A DNA stretch of 64,000 bases from an uncultured Collinsella sp. (GTDB lineage: Bacteria; Actinomycetota; Coriobacteriia; Coriobacteriales; Coriobacteriaceae): contig CABVDJ010000003.1 in the NCBI GenBank assembly GCA_902497025.1, forward strand, positions 1 through 64,000, in the 5' to 3' direction. Of the stretch, positions 44,510-52,748 are shown in pieces; within the stretch, counting starts at the first letter, position 1, and the number at the start of each line of letters is the position of its first letter. The position numbers were made by a program, and so were the translations under genes. The notes beneath the pieces are model-generated. The model did no database searches, was not told the origin of the DNA, and saw nothing but the letters and a program-made list of their open reading frames with translations.

Positions 44510-44546
44510 GGCGCCGGGAGTCTCCGCCTCCCGGCGCCTTTATATT
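44510..44546 (+). terminator. Rho-independent terminator of the PTS operon
   Basis: GGCGCCGGGAG (44510-44520) pairs with CTCCCGGCGCC (44528-44538), followed by TTTATATTT. Confidence 0.9.
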
Positions 44547-44601
44547 TGGGGAAGGTCTTGCGCGACCTATTAAGCGACCATTCGCGTTTCCCCAGATAAA
44601 G

Positions 44602-44623
44602 CCTGCCAAAACAAACCTGTCCC
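44602..44623 (+). repeat. Dispersed repeat, GCCAAAACAAACC-GTCCC family
   Basis: CCTGCCAAAACAAACCTGTC with CC resembles 40722-40743 and the inverted 40660-40682 in the bglA leader. All three contain GCCAAA(A/G)CAAA followed by C-rich GTC(C/T)CC. It lies upstream of the ROK kinase gene. Confidence 0.45.
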
Positions 44624-44692
44624 TTTTTGGTAGGTTTTTGCCTTGGGAGCGGTACCATACAGGCAATGTTTAAACGAGAAAGGTGGGCTCCC

Positions 44693-45646
44693 ATGGAACC
44701 TAAGCAGTACTACATCGGCATCGACGTCGGCGGCACCTCGGTTAAGGAGGGCCTGTTCGACGAGGACGGCAACCTGCTTGCCAAGGCCAGCGTGCCCACG
44801 CCTCCCATCGTTGACGCTGCGGGCTTTGCCGCGGTGACCGAGGCTATCGACCAGGTGGTCGCCAAGGCGCAGATTCCGCGTGCCTTTGTGGCGGGCATTG
44901 GCCTGGCCGTTCCGTGCCCCATCCCGGCATCGGGCGATGCCAAGGTCAAGGCCAACATTGCCATTAACCTGCCCGAGCTGAGGATCGCCATTCAAAAGCA
45001 CTGCCCCGACGCGGTCGTTAAGTACGAGAACGATGCCAACGCCGCTGCCATGGGCGAGGCCTGGCTCGGTTCTGCCAAGGGCGTGCAGAACGTCGTGATG
45101 GTCACCATCGGTACCGGCGTGGGCGGCGGCGTAATCGTCAACGGCGACGTGGTATCGGGCGTTGTGGGTGCTGGCGGTGAGATTGGCCACATGTGCCTGA
45201 ACCCGGCTGAGGAGCGCACCTGCGGCTGTGGCGGCCATGGCCATCTGGAGCAGTATTCCAGCGCCACTGGCGTGGTGAGCAACTACCTTGCTGAGTGCAA
45301 GAAGGCGGGCGTCGAGCCCATCGAGCTCACCGGGCCTTCTGATTCCAAGGACGTGTTCCAGGCCTGCCGCGAGGGTGACAAGCTCGCGCTGGCAGCTGCC
45401 GATACCATGGCCGACTATCTCGGCCGTGCCCTGGCGCTTATTGCTAACGTGGTTGACCCCGAGATGTTCCTGATCGGTGGCGGCGCGTCCGCTTCGGCCG
45501 ATGTCTACCTCGACAAGGTCCGCGAGCACTTCCAGCGCTACGCGCTTTCCGCCTCGCGCGAGACGCCCATCAAGGTCGCTTCGCTCGGCAACGACGCCGG
45601 CATCATCGGCGCCGCCTACGTAGCCCTGCGCGCCGCCGGTAAATAG
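44693..45646 (+). CDS. ROK-family sugar kinase (glucokinase)
   Basis: The 317-residue protein has the ATP-binding start YYIGIDVGGTSVKEGLFDED, the catalytic region YENDANAAAMGEAWLG, GTGVGGGVIVNG and the ROK zinc motif CGCGGHGHLEQYSSATG. It most likely phosphorylates glucose released by the nearby 6-phospho-beta-glucosidase, although other hexoses or N-acetylmannosamine are possible. AAAGGTGG precedes ATG 44693; the open frame upstream to 44627 lacks a site. It has its own transcript after the PTS terminator. Confidence 0.92.
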   Translation: MEPKQYYIGIDVGGTSVKEGLFDEDGNLLAKASVPTPPIVDAAGFAAVTEAIDQVVAKAQIPRAFVAGIGLAVPCPIPASGDAKVKANIAINLPELRIAIQKHCPDAVVKYENDANAAAMGEAWLGSAKGVQNVVMVTIGTGVGGGVIVNGDVVSGVVGAGGEIGHMCLNPAEERTCGCGGHGHLEQYSSATGVVSNYLAECKKAGVEPIELTGPSDSKDVFQACREGDKLALAAADTMADYLGRALALIANVVDPEMFLIGGGASASADVYLDKVREHFQRYALSASRETPIKVASLGNDAGIIGAAYVALRAAGK

Positions 45647-45647
45647 C

Positions 45648-45679
45648 TGGTGCAAGGGGGTCAGGTTACTTTGCACCAA
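45648..45679 (+). repeat. Dispersed hairpin repeat, TGGTGCA family, copy 2
   Basis: TGGTGCAA, GGGGGTCAGGTTACT and TTGCACCAA form a hairpin right after the ROK kinase stop codon; a second small hairpin reuses TTGCACC with GGTGCAA (45671-45689). It is the inverted copy of 35292-35324. Confidence 0.6.
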
Positions 45680-45812
45680 CACGGTGCAAAAGGGACAGTC
45701 TTGGCCCCCATGCCTGCCCCAAAATATGCCGTGACCCTTCCGTCTGCGAAGGCTCGGCATCGGCGTGCTACCATAGCTACGTCCAAGTACACATATCAAG
45801 TGGAGGATATCC

Positions 45813-46736
45813 ATGGCAAACGTTCTTGTCTTTGGTCACCAGAACCCCGATAACGACGCCATCATGAGCGCCGTCGTCCTGTCCCAGCTGCTCAACCAGG
45901 TTGAGTATGCCGGCAACACCTACGAGGCCTGCGCCCTTGGTCAGCTTCCGGCCGAGTCCGCCAAGCTGCTCGCCGACGCCGGCATCGCCGAGCCCCGCGT
46001 GATCGAGTCCGTCGAGGCCGGTCAGCTCGTCGTCCTCACCGACCACAACGAGTCTGCCCAGTCCGTCGCCGGCCTTAAGGACGCCACGGTCTTTGGCGTT
46101 GTCGATCATCACCGCATCGGCGACTTCGAGACCGCCGGCCCGCTGCACTACATCTGCCTGCCCTGGGGCTCCAGCTGCACCATCGTCACCAAGCTCGCCG
46201 GCGTGCTCGGCGTTGAGCTTTCCGACGTCCAGGCTAAGCTGCTGCTCTCGGCCATGATGACCGACACGCTCATGCTCAAGAGCCCCACCACCACCGATGT
46301 CGACCGCGCCGTCGCCGCCAAGCTCGGCGAGCAGGTGGGCGTCGACCCGGTCAAGTTTGGCATGGAGGTCTTCCTCACCCGTCCGTCCGGCTCCTTTACC
46401 GCTGCCGAGATGGTCGGCAACGACATCAAGATGTTCGAGCCCGCCGGCAAGAAGCTGCTCATCGGCCAGTACGAGACTGTCGACAAGACCCGCGCACTCG
46501 GCATGATCGACGAGATTCGCGAGGCCATGCGCGCCTACGCTGCCGAGAAGGGCGCTGACGGCATTGTCCTGTGCATCACCGACATCATGGAGGAGGGCTC
46601 GCAGGTCCTGCTCGAGGGCGAGACCGAGGCCGCTCAGAAGGGCCTGGGCATTGCCGACGAGCACGACGGCGTCTGGATGCCGGGCGTCCTCTCCCGTAAG
46701 AAGCAGGTCGCTGCCCCCATCATGGCCGCCTGCTAG
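45813..46736 (+). CDS. ppaC: Manganese-dependent inorganic pyrophosphatase
   Basis: The 307-residue protein is a family II pyrophosphatase of the DHH superfamily: VFGHQNPDNDAIMSA (His and Asp metal ligands) near 6-20, TDHNE near 74-78, VVDHHRIGDF (the DHH motif) near 93-102, and an SRKKQ signature at the end (GVLSRKKQVAAPIM) binding the pyrophosphate. It drives biosynthetic reactions by removing pyrophosphate. GGAGG precedes the ATG, and a terminator follows. Confidence 0.96.
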   Translation: MANVLVFGHQNPDNDAIMSAVVLSQLLNQVEYAGNTYEACALGQLPAESAKLLADAGIAEPRVIESVEAGQLVVLTDHNESAQSVAGLKDATVFGVVDHHRIGDFETAGPLHYICLPWGSSCTIVTKLAGVLGVELSDVQAKLLLSAMMTDTLMLKSPTTTDVDRAVAAKLGEQVGVDPVKFGMEVFLTRPSGSFTAAEMVGNDIKMFEPAGKKLLIGQYETVDKTRALGMIDEIREAMRAYAAEKGADGIVLCITDIMEEGSQVLLEGETEAAQKGLGIADEHDGVWMPGVLSRKKQVAAPIMAAC

Positions 46737-46756
46737 GTTTAGTTCACTAAACGCCA

Positions 46757-46795
46757 CGACCGGATCGCGGACGCCCCGCGCTCCGGTCGTTTTTT
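46757..46795 (+). terminator. Rho-independent terminator of ppaC
   Basis: CGACCGGA (46757-46764) pairs with TCCGGTCG (46782-46789) with further GC pairs inside, followed by TTTTTT. Confidence 0.92.
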
Positions 46796-46934
46796 GTGCA
46801 TGGCGCCGCGTCGTCTCTTGGACAGGCGTGCCCGTGCCGTTGGGCAAATAATGTTCAACCTGTGGTTCCGCTTTTCGGCCACGCCTGCGTGCTTGTCGTG
46901 CAGGGTAGGCTAGATGCAAGCGTAATACGTTAGA

Positions 46935-46970
46935 GCGCGGCGCCGCCACTTGGGCGGGCCGTGCTTTTTT
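46935..46970 (+). promoter_or_regulatory. Terminator hairpin in the nhaA leader
   Basis: GCGCGGCGCCGC (46935-46946) pairs, with two bulges, with GCGGGCCGTGC (46954-46964), followed directly by TTTTTT. It lies 34-70 bases before the nhaA start and well after the ppaC terminator, so it can act as an attenuator. A second small hairpin, ACGGGA-GCCT-TCCCGT (46974-46989), follows. Confidence 0.6.
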
Positions 46971-47003
46971 AAGACGGGAGCCTTCCCGTGAAAGGAGCCG
47001 CCC

Positions 47004-48362
47004 ATGGCAGCACCCGAGCAGCTGTTCAACGTCCGTGAGCGCAAGCGTTTTGAGCGTCACGACATCTGGGAGCGCATCGCCGAGAACGGCACGATTTCCG
47101 CCGCCGTCATGGTCTTCGCCGCCATCGCCGCCGTCATTTGCGCCAATACCGATGCCTACGAGGCCATCCATCACTTTTTGGAGACCCCGCTGTATGTGGG
47201 TCTGGGCAACCTTACGGCCGGTCTCACCGTTGAGCTTTTCGTCAACGACTTTCTCATGGCGATTTTCTTTTTGTTGGTGGGTATTGAGCTTAAGTACGAG
47301 ATGACGGTCGGCGAGCTCAAGAATCCGCGTCAGGCCATGCTTCCCATGCTGGCGGCCGTGGGTGGCGTCGTCGTTCCCGCCTGCATCTACCTGATCTTTA
47401 ACCATGCCGGCGCCCGCAACGGTTGGGCCATCCCCATGGCAACCGATATTGCCTTTGCGCTGGGCGTGCTGTCGCTTTTGGGCAACCGCGTGCCCAACGG
47501 CGTGCGCGTGTTCTTCTCGACGCTCGCCATCGCCGACGACCTTATCTCCATCGCCGCCATCGCCATCTTCTACGGTCAGAGCCCCAATCCGTTTTGGTTG
47601 GGCGCCGCTGCGCTTGTGACCTGCGCGCTCGTGTGGCTCAACAAGACGCAGCATTACCGCCTTGCCCCGTATTCGGTACTGGGTCTGCTGTTGTGGTTCT
47701 GCATGTTCAAGAGCGGCGTACATGCCACGCTCGCCGGCGTCATCTTGGCCTTTACCATCCCGGCCAAGTGCGGCGTCAAGCTCGATAGCCTCACCGATTG
47801 GTTGGGCGAGTGCCTGCCGCTGCTTGATGACCGCTACGACGACGAGGCGCACATCTTGGGCCAGCATGACTTTACCGTCTCGACCACCAGGGTCGAGCGC
47901 GTCATGCACCGCGTGACCCCGCCGCTCATCCGCATGGAGCGTCTGATCTCCACGCCGGTCAACTTTGTGATTCTGCCGATCTTTGCGTTCGTGAACGCAC
48001 AGGTTCGCCTAGTGGGCGTGGACATGAGCACGCTGCTCACCGACCCGGTGACGCTCGGCGTGTACTTTGGCATGCTGCTGGGCAAGCCGATTGGTATCTT
48101 TGGCATGACGTTTACCCTGGTTAAGTTTAGGGTCTGCGAGCTGCCGCATAACGTTAACTGGCACATGATTGCCGGTGTGGGCATTCTGGGCGGCATCGGC
48201 TTCACCATGTCGATCCTCATCAGCGGCCTTGCCTTCCCGACGGCCCAGTTTGAGGTTCTGGCTGCCAAGGCCGCCATCCTTGCCGGTTCGGTCACCGCTG
48301 CCGTGCTCGGTATGATCTACATGAGCGTGGTCTGCAAACACCCCGCGCCCAAGGACGAGTAA
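47004..48362 (+). CDS. nhaA: Na+/H+ antiporter NhaA
   Basis: The 452-residue membrane protein has about twelve helices and the NhaA signatures: ELFVNDFLMAIFFLLVGIEL, WAIPMATDIAFALGVLSLLG and the cation-binding Asp pair in LAIADDLISI near 175-184. The C-terminal half has GKPIGIFGMTF and GIGFTMSILISGLAF. It exports sodium in exchange for protons. The cytoplasmic N-terminus (about 25 residues, RERKRFERHDIWERI) is longer and more charged than in E. coli. AGGAG precedes the ATG. A terminator-like structure in the leader suggests control by attenuation. Confidence 0.95.
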   Translation: MAAPEQLFNVRERKRFERHDIWERIAENGTISAAVMVFAAIAAVICANTDAYEAIHHFLETPLYVGLGNLTAGLTVELFVNDFLMAIFFLLVGIELKYEMTVGELKNPRQAMLPMLAAVGGVVVPACIYLIFNHAGARNGWAIPMATDIAFALGVLSLLGNRVPNGVRVFFSTLAIADDLISIAAIAIFYGQSPNPFWLGAAALVTCALVWLNKTQHYRLAPYSVLGLLLWFCMFKSGVHATLAGVILAFTIPAKCGVKLDSLTDWLGECLPLLDDRYDDEAHILGQHDFTVSTTRVERVMHRVTPPLIRMERLISTPVNFVILPIFAFVNAQVRLVGVDMSTLLTDPVTLGVYFGMLLGKPIGIFGMTFTLVKFRVCELPHNVNWHMIAGVGILGGIGFTMSILISGLAFPTAQFEVLAAKAAILAGSVTAAVLGMIYMSVVCKHPAPKDE

Positions 48363-48735
48363 GAGCGCGAAAACCGGCTCCAGAACCGATTCGGGCGCGT
48401 TCAAAATGCGGATTCGGGCGGTGCTTGCCGCCTGCCAGATACGCCAGTGGTCAAAAAACGCCGTTTGTGAGTACTGTCACAAACGGCGTATCATTTTAGG
48501 TGCGGAAAATAATGAACAAAGTTATAAGAACTGTACGTTAATGAGTGACCATCGACTTCCAATTTGGCGCTAGCTGACGGTGATTAAGAAGTTTCAAGTC
48601 GAGTTTTGCCGATTTCGACCAAGAATCGCTGCTACTAAAAAGGTAACAGTACTCATATTTGCCCTTTTTTGGACACAAGCCCTAAAACAAGCCTCGGCAA
48701 GGTCGGGAAGCGGGCCAAATCGCCGGCCTCGAGGC
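48363..48735. other. 373-bp intergenic region carrying an inverted-end element
   Basis: It separates the ends of two convergent genes and is mostly filled by the element at 48449-48672. AT content is clearly higher than in the flanking genes. No gene is supported. Confidence 0.6.
48449..48672. mobile_element. MITE-like element with inverted ends, copy 1
   Basis: The right end (48644-48672, TAACAGTACTCATATTTGCC then CTTTTTTGG) matches the right end of the copy at 63013-63227 with about two differences in 31 bases. The left end keeps AGTACTGTCAC but has become a perfect hairpin, ACGCCGTTTGTGA (48458-48470) with TCACAAACGGCGT (48477-48489). The interior shares AATAATGAACAAAG-like sequence with the other copy. 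It codes for no protein. Confidence 0.55.
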
Positions 48736-48990
48736 TTATTCCACGGTTCCGTAGACGGCGCCCCAGCCGTGGGCGGCTAGGGCCGAGTTAAGCTGGTCAC
48801 ACAGCGACTGGCGGTCGTAATAGCCGGGCGGTAGCAGGTTGACGATTTCCATGAGATCGGGTGCCAGGTCCAAGATCTCGGCCTGCACGATCAGGTCCAG
48901 GCGGTCGATGGCGTGGCGATCGTAAAACAGTCCGTCGACCAGGCGCTGCAGGTCGCCGAATTCCTCGGCCCTAAACGATCCGTACTCCAT
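48736..48990 (-). CDS. Small acidic protein, unknown
   Basis: The 84-residue protein (MEYGSFRAEEFGDLQRLVDG...) is helical and acidic with no signal or membrane segment. ATG 48990 follows AGGAGG; a longer reading from 49041 has no site. YGS, LLPPGYYDRQSLCDQLN and HGWGAVYGTVE near the end are distinctive but unfamiliar. It is transcribed alone, divergent from the aspartate aminotransferase gene. Function unknown. Confidence 0.6.
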   Translation of the reverse strand: MEYGSFRAEEFGDLQRLVDGLFYDRHAIDRLDLIVQAEILDLAPDLMEIVNLLPPGYYDRQSLCDQLNSALAAHGWGAVYGTVE

Positions 48991-49139
48991 AGTGCCTCCT
49001 TGGGCGCCCCACGCCGCCATGCGCGGCGATTCGTAATTCATTGCGATGAACTTAATCTATCACGGCTTCATACCGTTGCGGCGGTGGCGGTCTATACTTA
49101 GACGAACTGCAACGTACCGCTTCGCGAAAGGTCGCACCC

Positions 49140-50444
49140 ATGCAGACGATCTACCAGAAGATGGAAACCACCGAACTCGATGCCGCCATCGAGGCGCTCA
49201 AAGCCGAGGTCGCCGAGGTCAAGGCCAAGGGCCTGGCGCTCGACATGGCCCGCGGCAAGCCGTCATCCGCCCAGGTGGACATCTCTCGACCTATGCTCGA
49301 TATCCTCAATGCCGATGCCGATCTGCACGACGGCAATGTCGACTGCTCCAACTACGGCTGCTTTGAGGGCATTCCCTCGGCACGCAAGCTGGCGGGGGAG
49401 TTTTTGGGTTGCCCCGCCGAGCAGACGCTTGTGCTGGGTTCGTCGAGCCTTTTGATTGAGCATGACATCGCCGGCATGTTCTGGCGCTGTGGCTCGTGCG
49501 GCAGCGAGCCCTGGGACGCCTACGAGGCCGCGCACGACGGCAAGAAGGTCAAGTTCCTGTGCCCCGTTCCCGGCTACGATCGCCACTTTGGCATCACCGC
49601 CGATTTGGGCATCGAGAACGTCCCCGTCGCGATGACCGACAACGGCCCCGACATGGACGAGGTCGAGCGCCTGGTTGCTGCCGACGACTCCATCAAGGGT
49701 ATCTGGTGCGTGCCCAAGTATTCCAACCCCACGGGCATCACCTTTAGCGAGGACACCGTGCGCCGCCTAGTCGAGATGCCCACGGCCGCGCCCGATTTTC
49801 GCATCTTCTGGGACAACGCCTACTGCGTGCACGACCTGTACGACGAGACCGACGAGCTCGCAAACATCTTTAACCTCGCTCGCGCGGCGGGCACCGAGGA
49901 CCGTGTGGTGGCCTTTGCCTCGACGTCCAAGATCACCTTCCCGGGCGCCGGCATCGGCTTTATCGGTGCGAGCCCCGCGGTTATCGCGGAGTTCTCCAAG
50001 CGCCTGAAGGCTGGCCTCATCAGCGCCGACAAGCTTAACCAGCTGCGTCACGTGCGCTTCCTTCCCACCATCGAGGCGGTCAAGGAGCACATGAAAAAGC
50101 ATGCCGAGTTTTTGCGTCCGCGCTTTGAGGCCGTTGAGCGTAAGCTCACCGAGGGCCTGGGCGGCACGGGCTGCGCCACTTGGACGCACCCCCGCGGCGG
50201 CTACTTTGTAAGCTTCGATGGTCCCGAGGGATCGGCCCAGAAGGTCGCCGCGCTTTGCGCCGACCTGGGCGTCAAGCTCACGCCGGCCGGTGCTACCTGG
50301 CCCTATGGCAAGGACCCGCGCGACACCAACATCCGCATCGCGCCGAGCTATCCCACGGTCGAGGACCTGGAGGCCGCGCTCGATGTGCTGGTGCTGGCCG
50401 TCAAGCTCGTCGCTGCCGAGCTTGCGCGTTCCGAGCGCGCCTAA
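49140..50444 (+). CDS. Aspartate aminotransferase, MocR-like type Ic
   Basis: The 434-residue PLP enzyme has LALDMARGKPSSAQVDISRP, NYGCFEGIPSARKLAGEFLG, LGSSSLLIEHD, PVPGYDRHF, VPKYSNPTGITFSEDTVRRL (with Asn and Pro of the PLP pocket), FRIFWDNAYCVHDL and the Schiff-base Lys in STSKITFPGAGIGF. These match the Pfam family Asp_aminotransf (PF12897), a distinct branch of aspartate aminotransferases. It interconverts aspartate/oxaloacetate with 2-oxoglutarate/glutamate. AAAGG lies before the ATG. The STAS gene follows 51 bases later. Confidence 0.9.
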   Translation: MQTIYQKMETTELDAAIEALKAEVAEVKAKGLALDMARGKPSSAQVDISRPMLDILNADADLHDGNVDCSNYGCFEGIPSARKLAGEFLGCPAEQTLVLGSSSLLIEHDIAGMFWRCGSCGSEPWDAYEAAHDGKKVKFLCPVPGYDRHFGITADLGIENVPVAMTDNGPDMDEVERLVAADDSIKGIWCVPKYSNPTGITFSEDTVRRLVEMPTAAPDFRIFWDNAYCVHDLYDETDELANIFNLARAAGTEDRVVAFASTSKITFPGAGIGFIGASPAVIAEFSKRLKAGLISADKLNQLRHVRFLPTIEAVKEHMKKHAEFLRPRFEAVERKLTEGLGGTGCATWTHPRGGYFVSFDGPEGSAQKVAALCADLGVKLTPAGATWPYGKDPRDTNIRIAPSYPTVEDLEAALDVLVLAVKLVAAELARSERA

Positions 50445-50495
50445 CGCCCGGCTTCCCGTACTATCCGCACTTTCGATACGTAAAGGAGCGTATAC

Positions 50496-50810
50496 ATGGA
50501 TTTGGGTATTTCCACCAACCCCACGCCAGAGCTCTACACCATTAAGGTAACCGGCGAGATCGATATCTCTAACGCCGATAGCCTGCGTAATGCCATCGAC
50601 CTGGCGCTCGAGCAGCCCACTGAGGCCGTTGAGCTCGATTTTGCCCAGGTGAGCTACATCGATTCGACGGGCATTGGCGTGCTCGTGGGCGCCGCACACC
50701 ACGCGGCCGACCACGGCAAGCGCTTTAGCTGCACCAATGTGCAGCCCCCGGTGATGCGCGTGGTTCAGCTGTTGGGTGTCGACCAGGAGATTTCGATCAC
50801 CGCTGCATAA
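50496..50810 (+). CDS. STAS-domain anti-sigma factor antagonist
   Basis: The 104-residue single-domain protein has the STAS fold with TIKVTGEIDISNADSLRNAI and the phosphorylation-site loop YIDSTGIGVLVGA, where the Ser is the residue phosphorylated by an anti-sigma kinase in SpoIIAA/RsbV proteins. It may take part in a partner-switching stress pathway, but no kinase or sigma gene is in the window. AAAGGAG precedes the ATG. Confidence 0.92.
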   Translation: MDLGISTNPTPELYTIKVTGEIDISNADSLRNAIDLALEQPTEAVELDFAQVSYIDSTGIGVLVGAAHHAADHGKRFSCTNVQPPVMRVVQLLGVDQEISITAA

Positions 50811-50963
50811 TCTTTGCCCCCAAAAGGGCGTGCCGTTTGGCATATGTTTGTGATGCGCTCGGACGTTTTGGCGTCCGGGCGCTATACTTGACCGAATGAA
50901 TAGACGAGTTCCGGCCGAATGGCGCGGTGCGGGCTCGACTCACATCGAGCCTTGGAGGTATGT

Positions 50964-51539
50964 GTGTTTGGTATTGGAGAGGGTGAGCTCGCGATCATCG
51001 TGGTCTTCGGCTTTTTGCTGTTTGGCCCGGATAAGCTCCCGCAGATGGGCCGCACGATCGGCCGTGCCATCCGTCAGTTCCGCGAGACGCAGGAAAAGAT
51101 GACGGCCGTTGTTCAGTCCGAGATTATCGATCCGGTGAGCGAGGCCGCGTCGGCCCCGGTCAAGCCCAAGAAGGCTGCTGCGACCGACGACGATTCCGAT
51201 GCGGACGAGGATGCCGCCGAGACGGCAGCGCCCGCCAAGAAGGAGACCTTTGCCGAGCGTCGCGCCCGCCTTGCTGCCGAGAAGGCCGCAAGTGAGGGTG
51301 CCACCGAGGTCGAAGGTATTGCCGAGGAGGCCGAGGGTGCAGAGCCTGCCGTTGCTGTTGATGCCGTCGAGCCCGAGTCTGCTGCAGAGCCCGAGCCCGA
51401 GCCGGCAGAGCCCACGACGGCTGACCTCTACGCCCGTCGTCCCCGCAAGCGCAAGGCCGTCGTCGACCAGCTCGCTCGCGAGCTCGAGGCCGAGGACGAC
51501 GCCGCTGCCGCCGATGCCCCGAAGGGAGGCGATGAGTAA
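50964..51539 (+). CDS. tatA: Twin-arginine translocase subunit TatA/TatB
   Basis: From GTG 50964 (GGAGG five bases upstream) the protein has 191 residues. It begins FGIGEGELAIIVVFGFLLFG, a single membrane helix, then PDKLPQMGRTIGRAIRQFRE, the amphipathic helix of the TatA/B family with the typical F-G-P-x-x-L-P hinge. A long, acidic, Ala/Glu/Pro-rich tail of about 120 residues follows, ending in a basic-acidic segment; this is longer than in usual TatA and more TatB-like. It forms the translocation pore with the TatC product, whose start overlaps its stop by one base (TAATG). Confidence 0.9.
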   Translation: MFGIGEGELAIIVVFGFLLFGPDKLPQMGRTIGRAIRQFRETQEKMTAVVQSEIIDPVSEAASAPVKPKKAAATDDDSDADEDAAETAAPAKKETFAERRARLAAEKAASEGATEVEGIAEEAEGAEPAVAVDAVEPESAAEPEPEPAEPTTADLYARRPRKRKAVVDQLARELEAEDDAAAADAPKGGDE

Positions 51540-52330
51540 TGCCTATCGGACCTGCTCGTATGCCGCTCTTCGATCACTTGGGAGAGCTCCGTCGCCGCCT
51601 GACCATCGTGGTCGTGTCGGTGTTTGCCGCCGCCATCGTGCTGTATTTCGCCACGCCCGTGGTGCTCGACATCCTGGAAGACCCCATCCGCTCCTTTGTG
51701 CCGGACGGTAAGTTCTACATCACCACCACGCTCGGCGGTTTTGGCCTGCGCTTCTCGCTGGCCATCAAGATGGCCGTGGTCATGTGCACGCCCATGATCA
51801 TCTGGCAGATCCTGGCATTTTTCCTGCCGGCGCTGCGCCCCAACGAGCGCAAGTGGGTCGTGCCCACGGTGCTCGCCTCGACGGTGCTGTTCTTCCTGGG
51901 TGCCATCTTCTGCTATTTCATCATCATCCCGGCGGGCTTTGAGTGGCTCATCGGCGAGACCTCGGCCGTCGCTACGGCGCTGCCCGACCTGGAGAACTAC
52001 GTCAACATGGAGCTGCTCTTTATGATCGGCTTTGGTGTGGCGTTTGAGCTGCCGCTCATCATCTTCTATCTGTCCGTCTTTCACATCGTGTCCTATGCGG
52101 CCTTCCGCAGCGCCTGGCGCTACGTGTACGTAGGCCTGCTTGTGGGCTCGGCTGTGATTACGCCCGACGGCTCGCCCGTTACGCTGGGTCTCATGTATGG
52201 CGCCCTGCTCTCGCTCTACGAGATTTCGCTCGCCATCGCTCGCGTGGTCATTACCGCGCGCGAGGGCAAGGAGGGCCTGTTCGTGAGCCGTCTGGACCTG
52301 TTCTCGGACGACGAGGACGACGAGGAGTAA
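51539..52330 (+). CDS. tatC: Twin-arginine translocase subunit TatC
   Basis: The 263-residue protein has six membrane helices and TatC motifs: FDHLGELRRRLTIVVVSVFA, FSLAIKMAVVMCTPMIIWQI, FFLPALRPNERKWV, GVAFELPLIIFYLSVFHIVS, and VITPDGSPVTLGLMYGALLS. TatC recognises the twin-arginine signal of folded cargo proteins. GGGAGG near the end of tatA serves as its ribosome site. The acidic cytoplasmic tail (SDDEDDEE) ends six bases before hypA. Confidence 0.96.
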   Translation: MPIGPARMPLFDHLGELRRRLTIVVVSVFAAAIVLYFATPVVLDILEDPIRSFVPDGKFYITTTLGGFGLRFSLAIKMAVVMCTPMIIWQILAFFLPALRPNERKWVVPTVLASTVLFFLGAIFCYFIIIPAGFEWLIGETSAVATALPDLENYVNMELLFMIGFGVAFELPLIIFYLSVFHIVSYAAFRSAWRYVYVGLLVGSAVITPDGSPVTLGLMYGALLSLYEISLAIARVVITAREGKEGLFVSRLDLFSDDEDDEE

Positions 52331-52336
52331 ATCGGT

Positions 52337-52693
52337 ATGCACGAGGTTGGCATTGTCAACGGCATACTCGATACAGTGATTCGCGCGGCGCGTGGGGCGG
52401 GGGCCTCGCGCGCCGTTTTGGTAACGCTGTGTATCGGGGATATGACCGAGGTCGTGCGCGAGGCGCTTGACTTTGCGTGGGAGACGTTTCGCAACGAGGA
52501 CCCGCTCACGCGCGGCTGCGAGCTTGCCGTGGAGGAAGTCCATCCACAAAGCGAGTGTCTGGACTGCGGTGAGGTCTTTGAGCACGACCGTTTCCATTGC
52601 CGTTGTCCCCAATGTGGCGGTGCCAACGTGCGTCTGCTGCATGGCCGCGAACTCGACATCGCAAGTATCGAGATCGAGACCCCCGACGATTAG
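52337..52693 (+). CDS. hypA: Hydrogenase maturation nickel metallochaperone HypA
   Basis: The 118-residue protein begins MHEVGIV, where Met1-His2-Glu3 bind nickel. Its zinc site is formed by ECLDCGEVFEHDRF and CRCPQCGG. HypA delivers nickel to the large subunit of [NiFe] hydrogenase together with HypB. It follows tatC by six bases and precedes hypB by 55 bases, and Tat exports folded hydrogenases, so the neighbourhood is coherent although no hydrogenase subunit gene lies in the window. Confidence 0.94.
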   Translation: MHEVGIVNGILDTVIRAARGAGASRAVLVTLCIGDMTEVVREALDFAWETFRNEDPLTRGCELAVEEVHPQSECLDCGEVFEHDRFHCRCPQCGGANVRLLHGRELDIASIEIETPDD

Positions 52694-52748
52694 CACGCTC
52701 GCCATCTAGCGATGGGGTATAAAGGGGCCAAAGTAAGGAGCGCTAAGT

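Noticed and set aside
45777..47909. 710-codon open frame on the minus strand opposite ppaC and nhaA
   Set aside because: It crosses two terminators and two clear genes, and the product has no recognisable domains.
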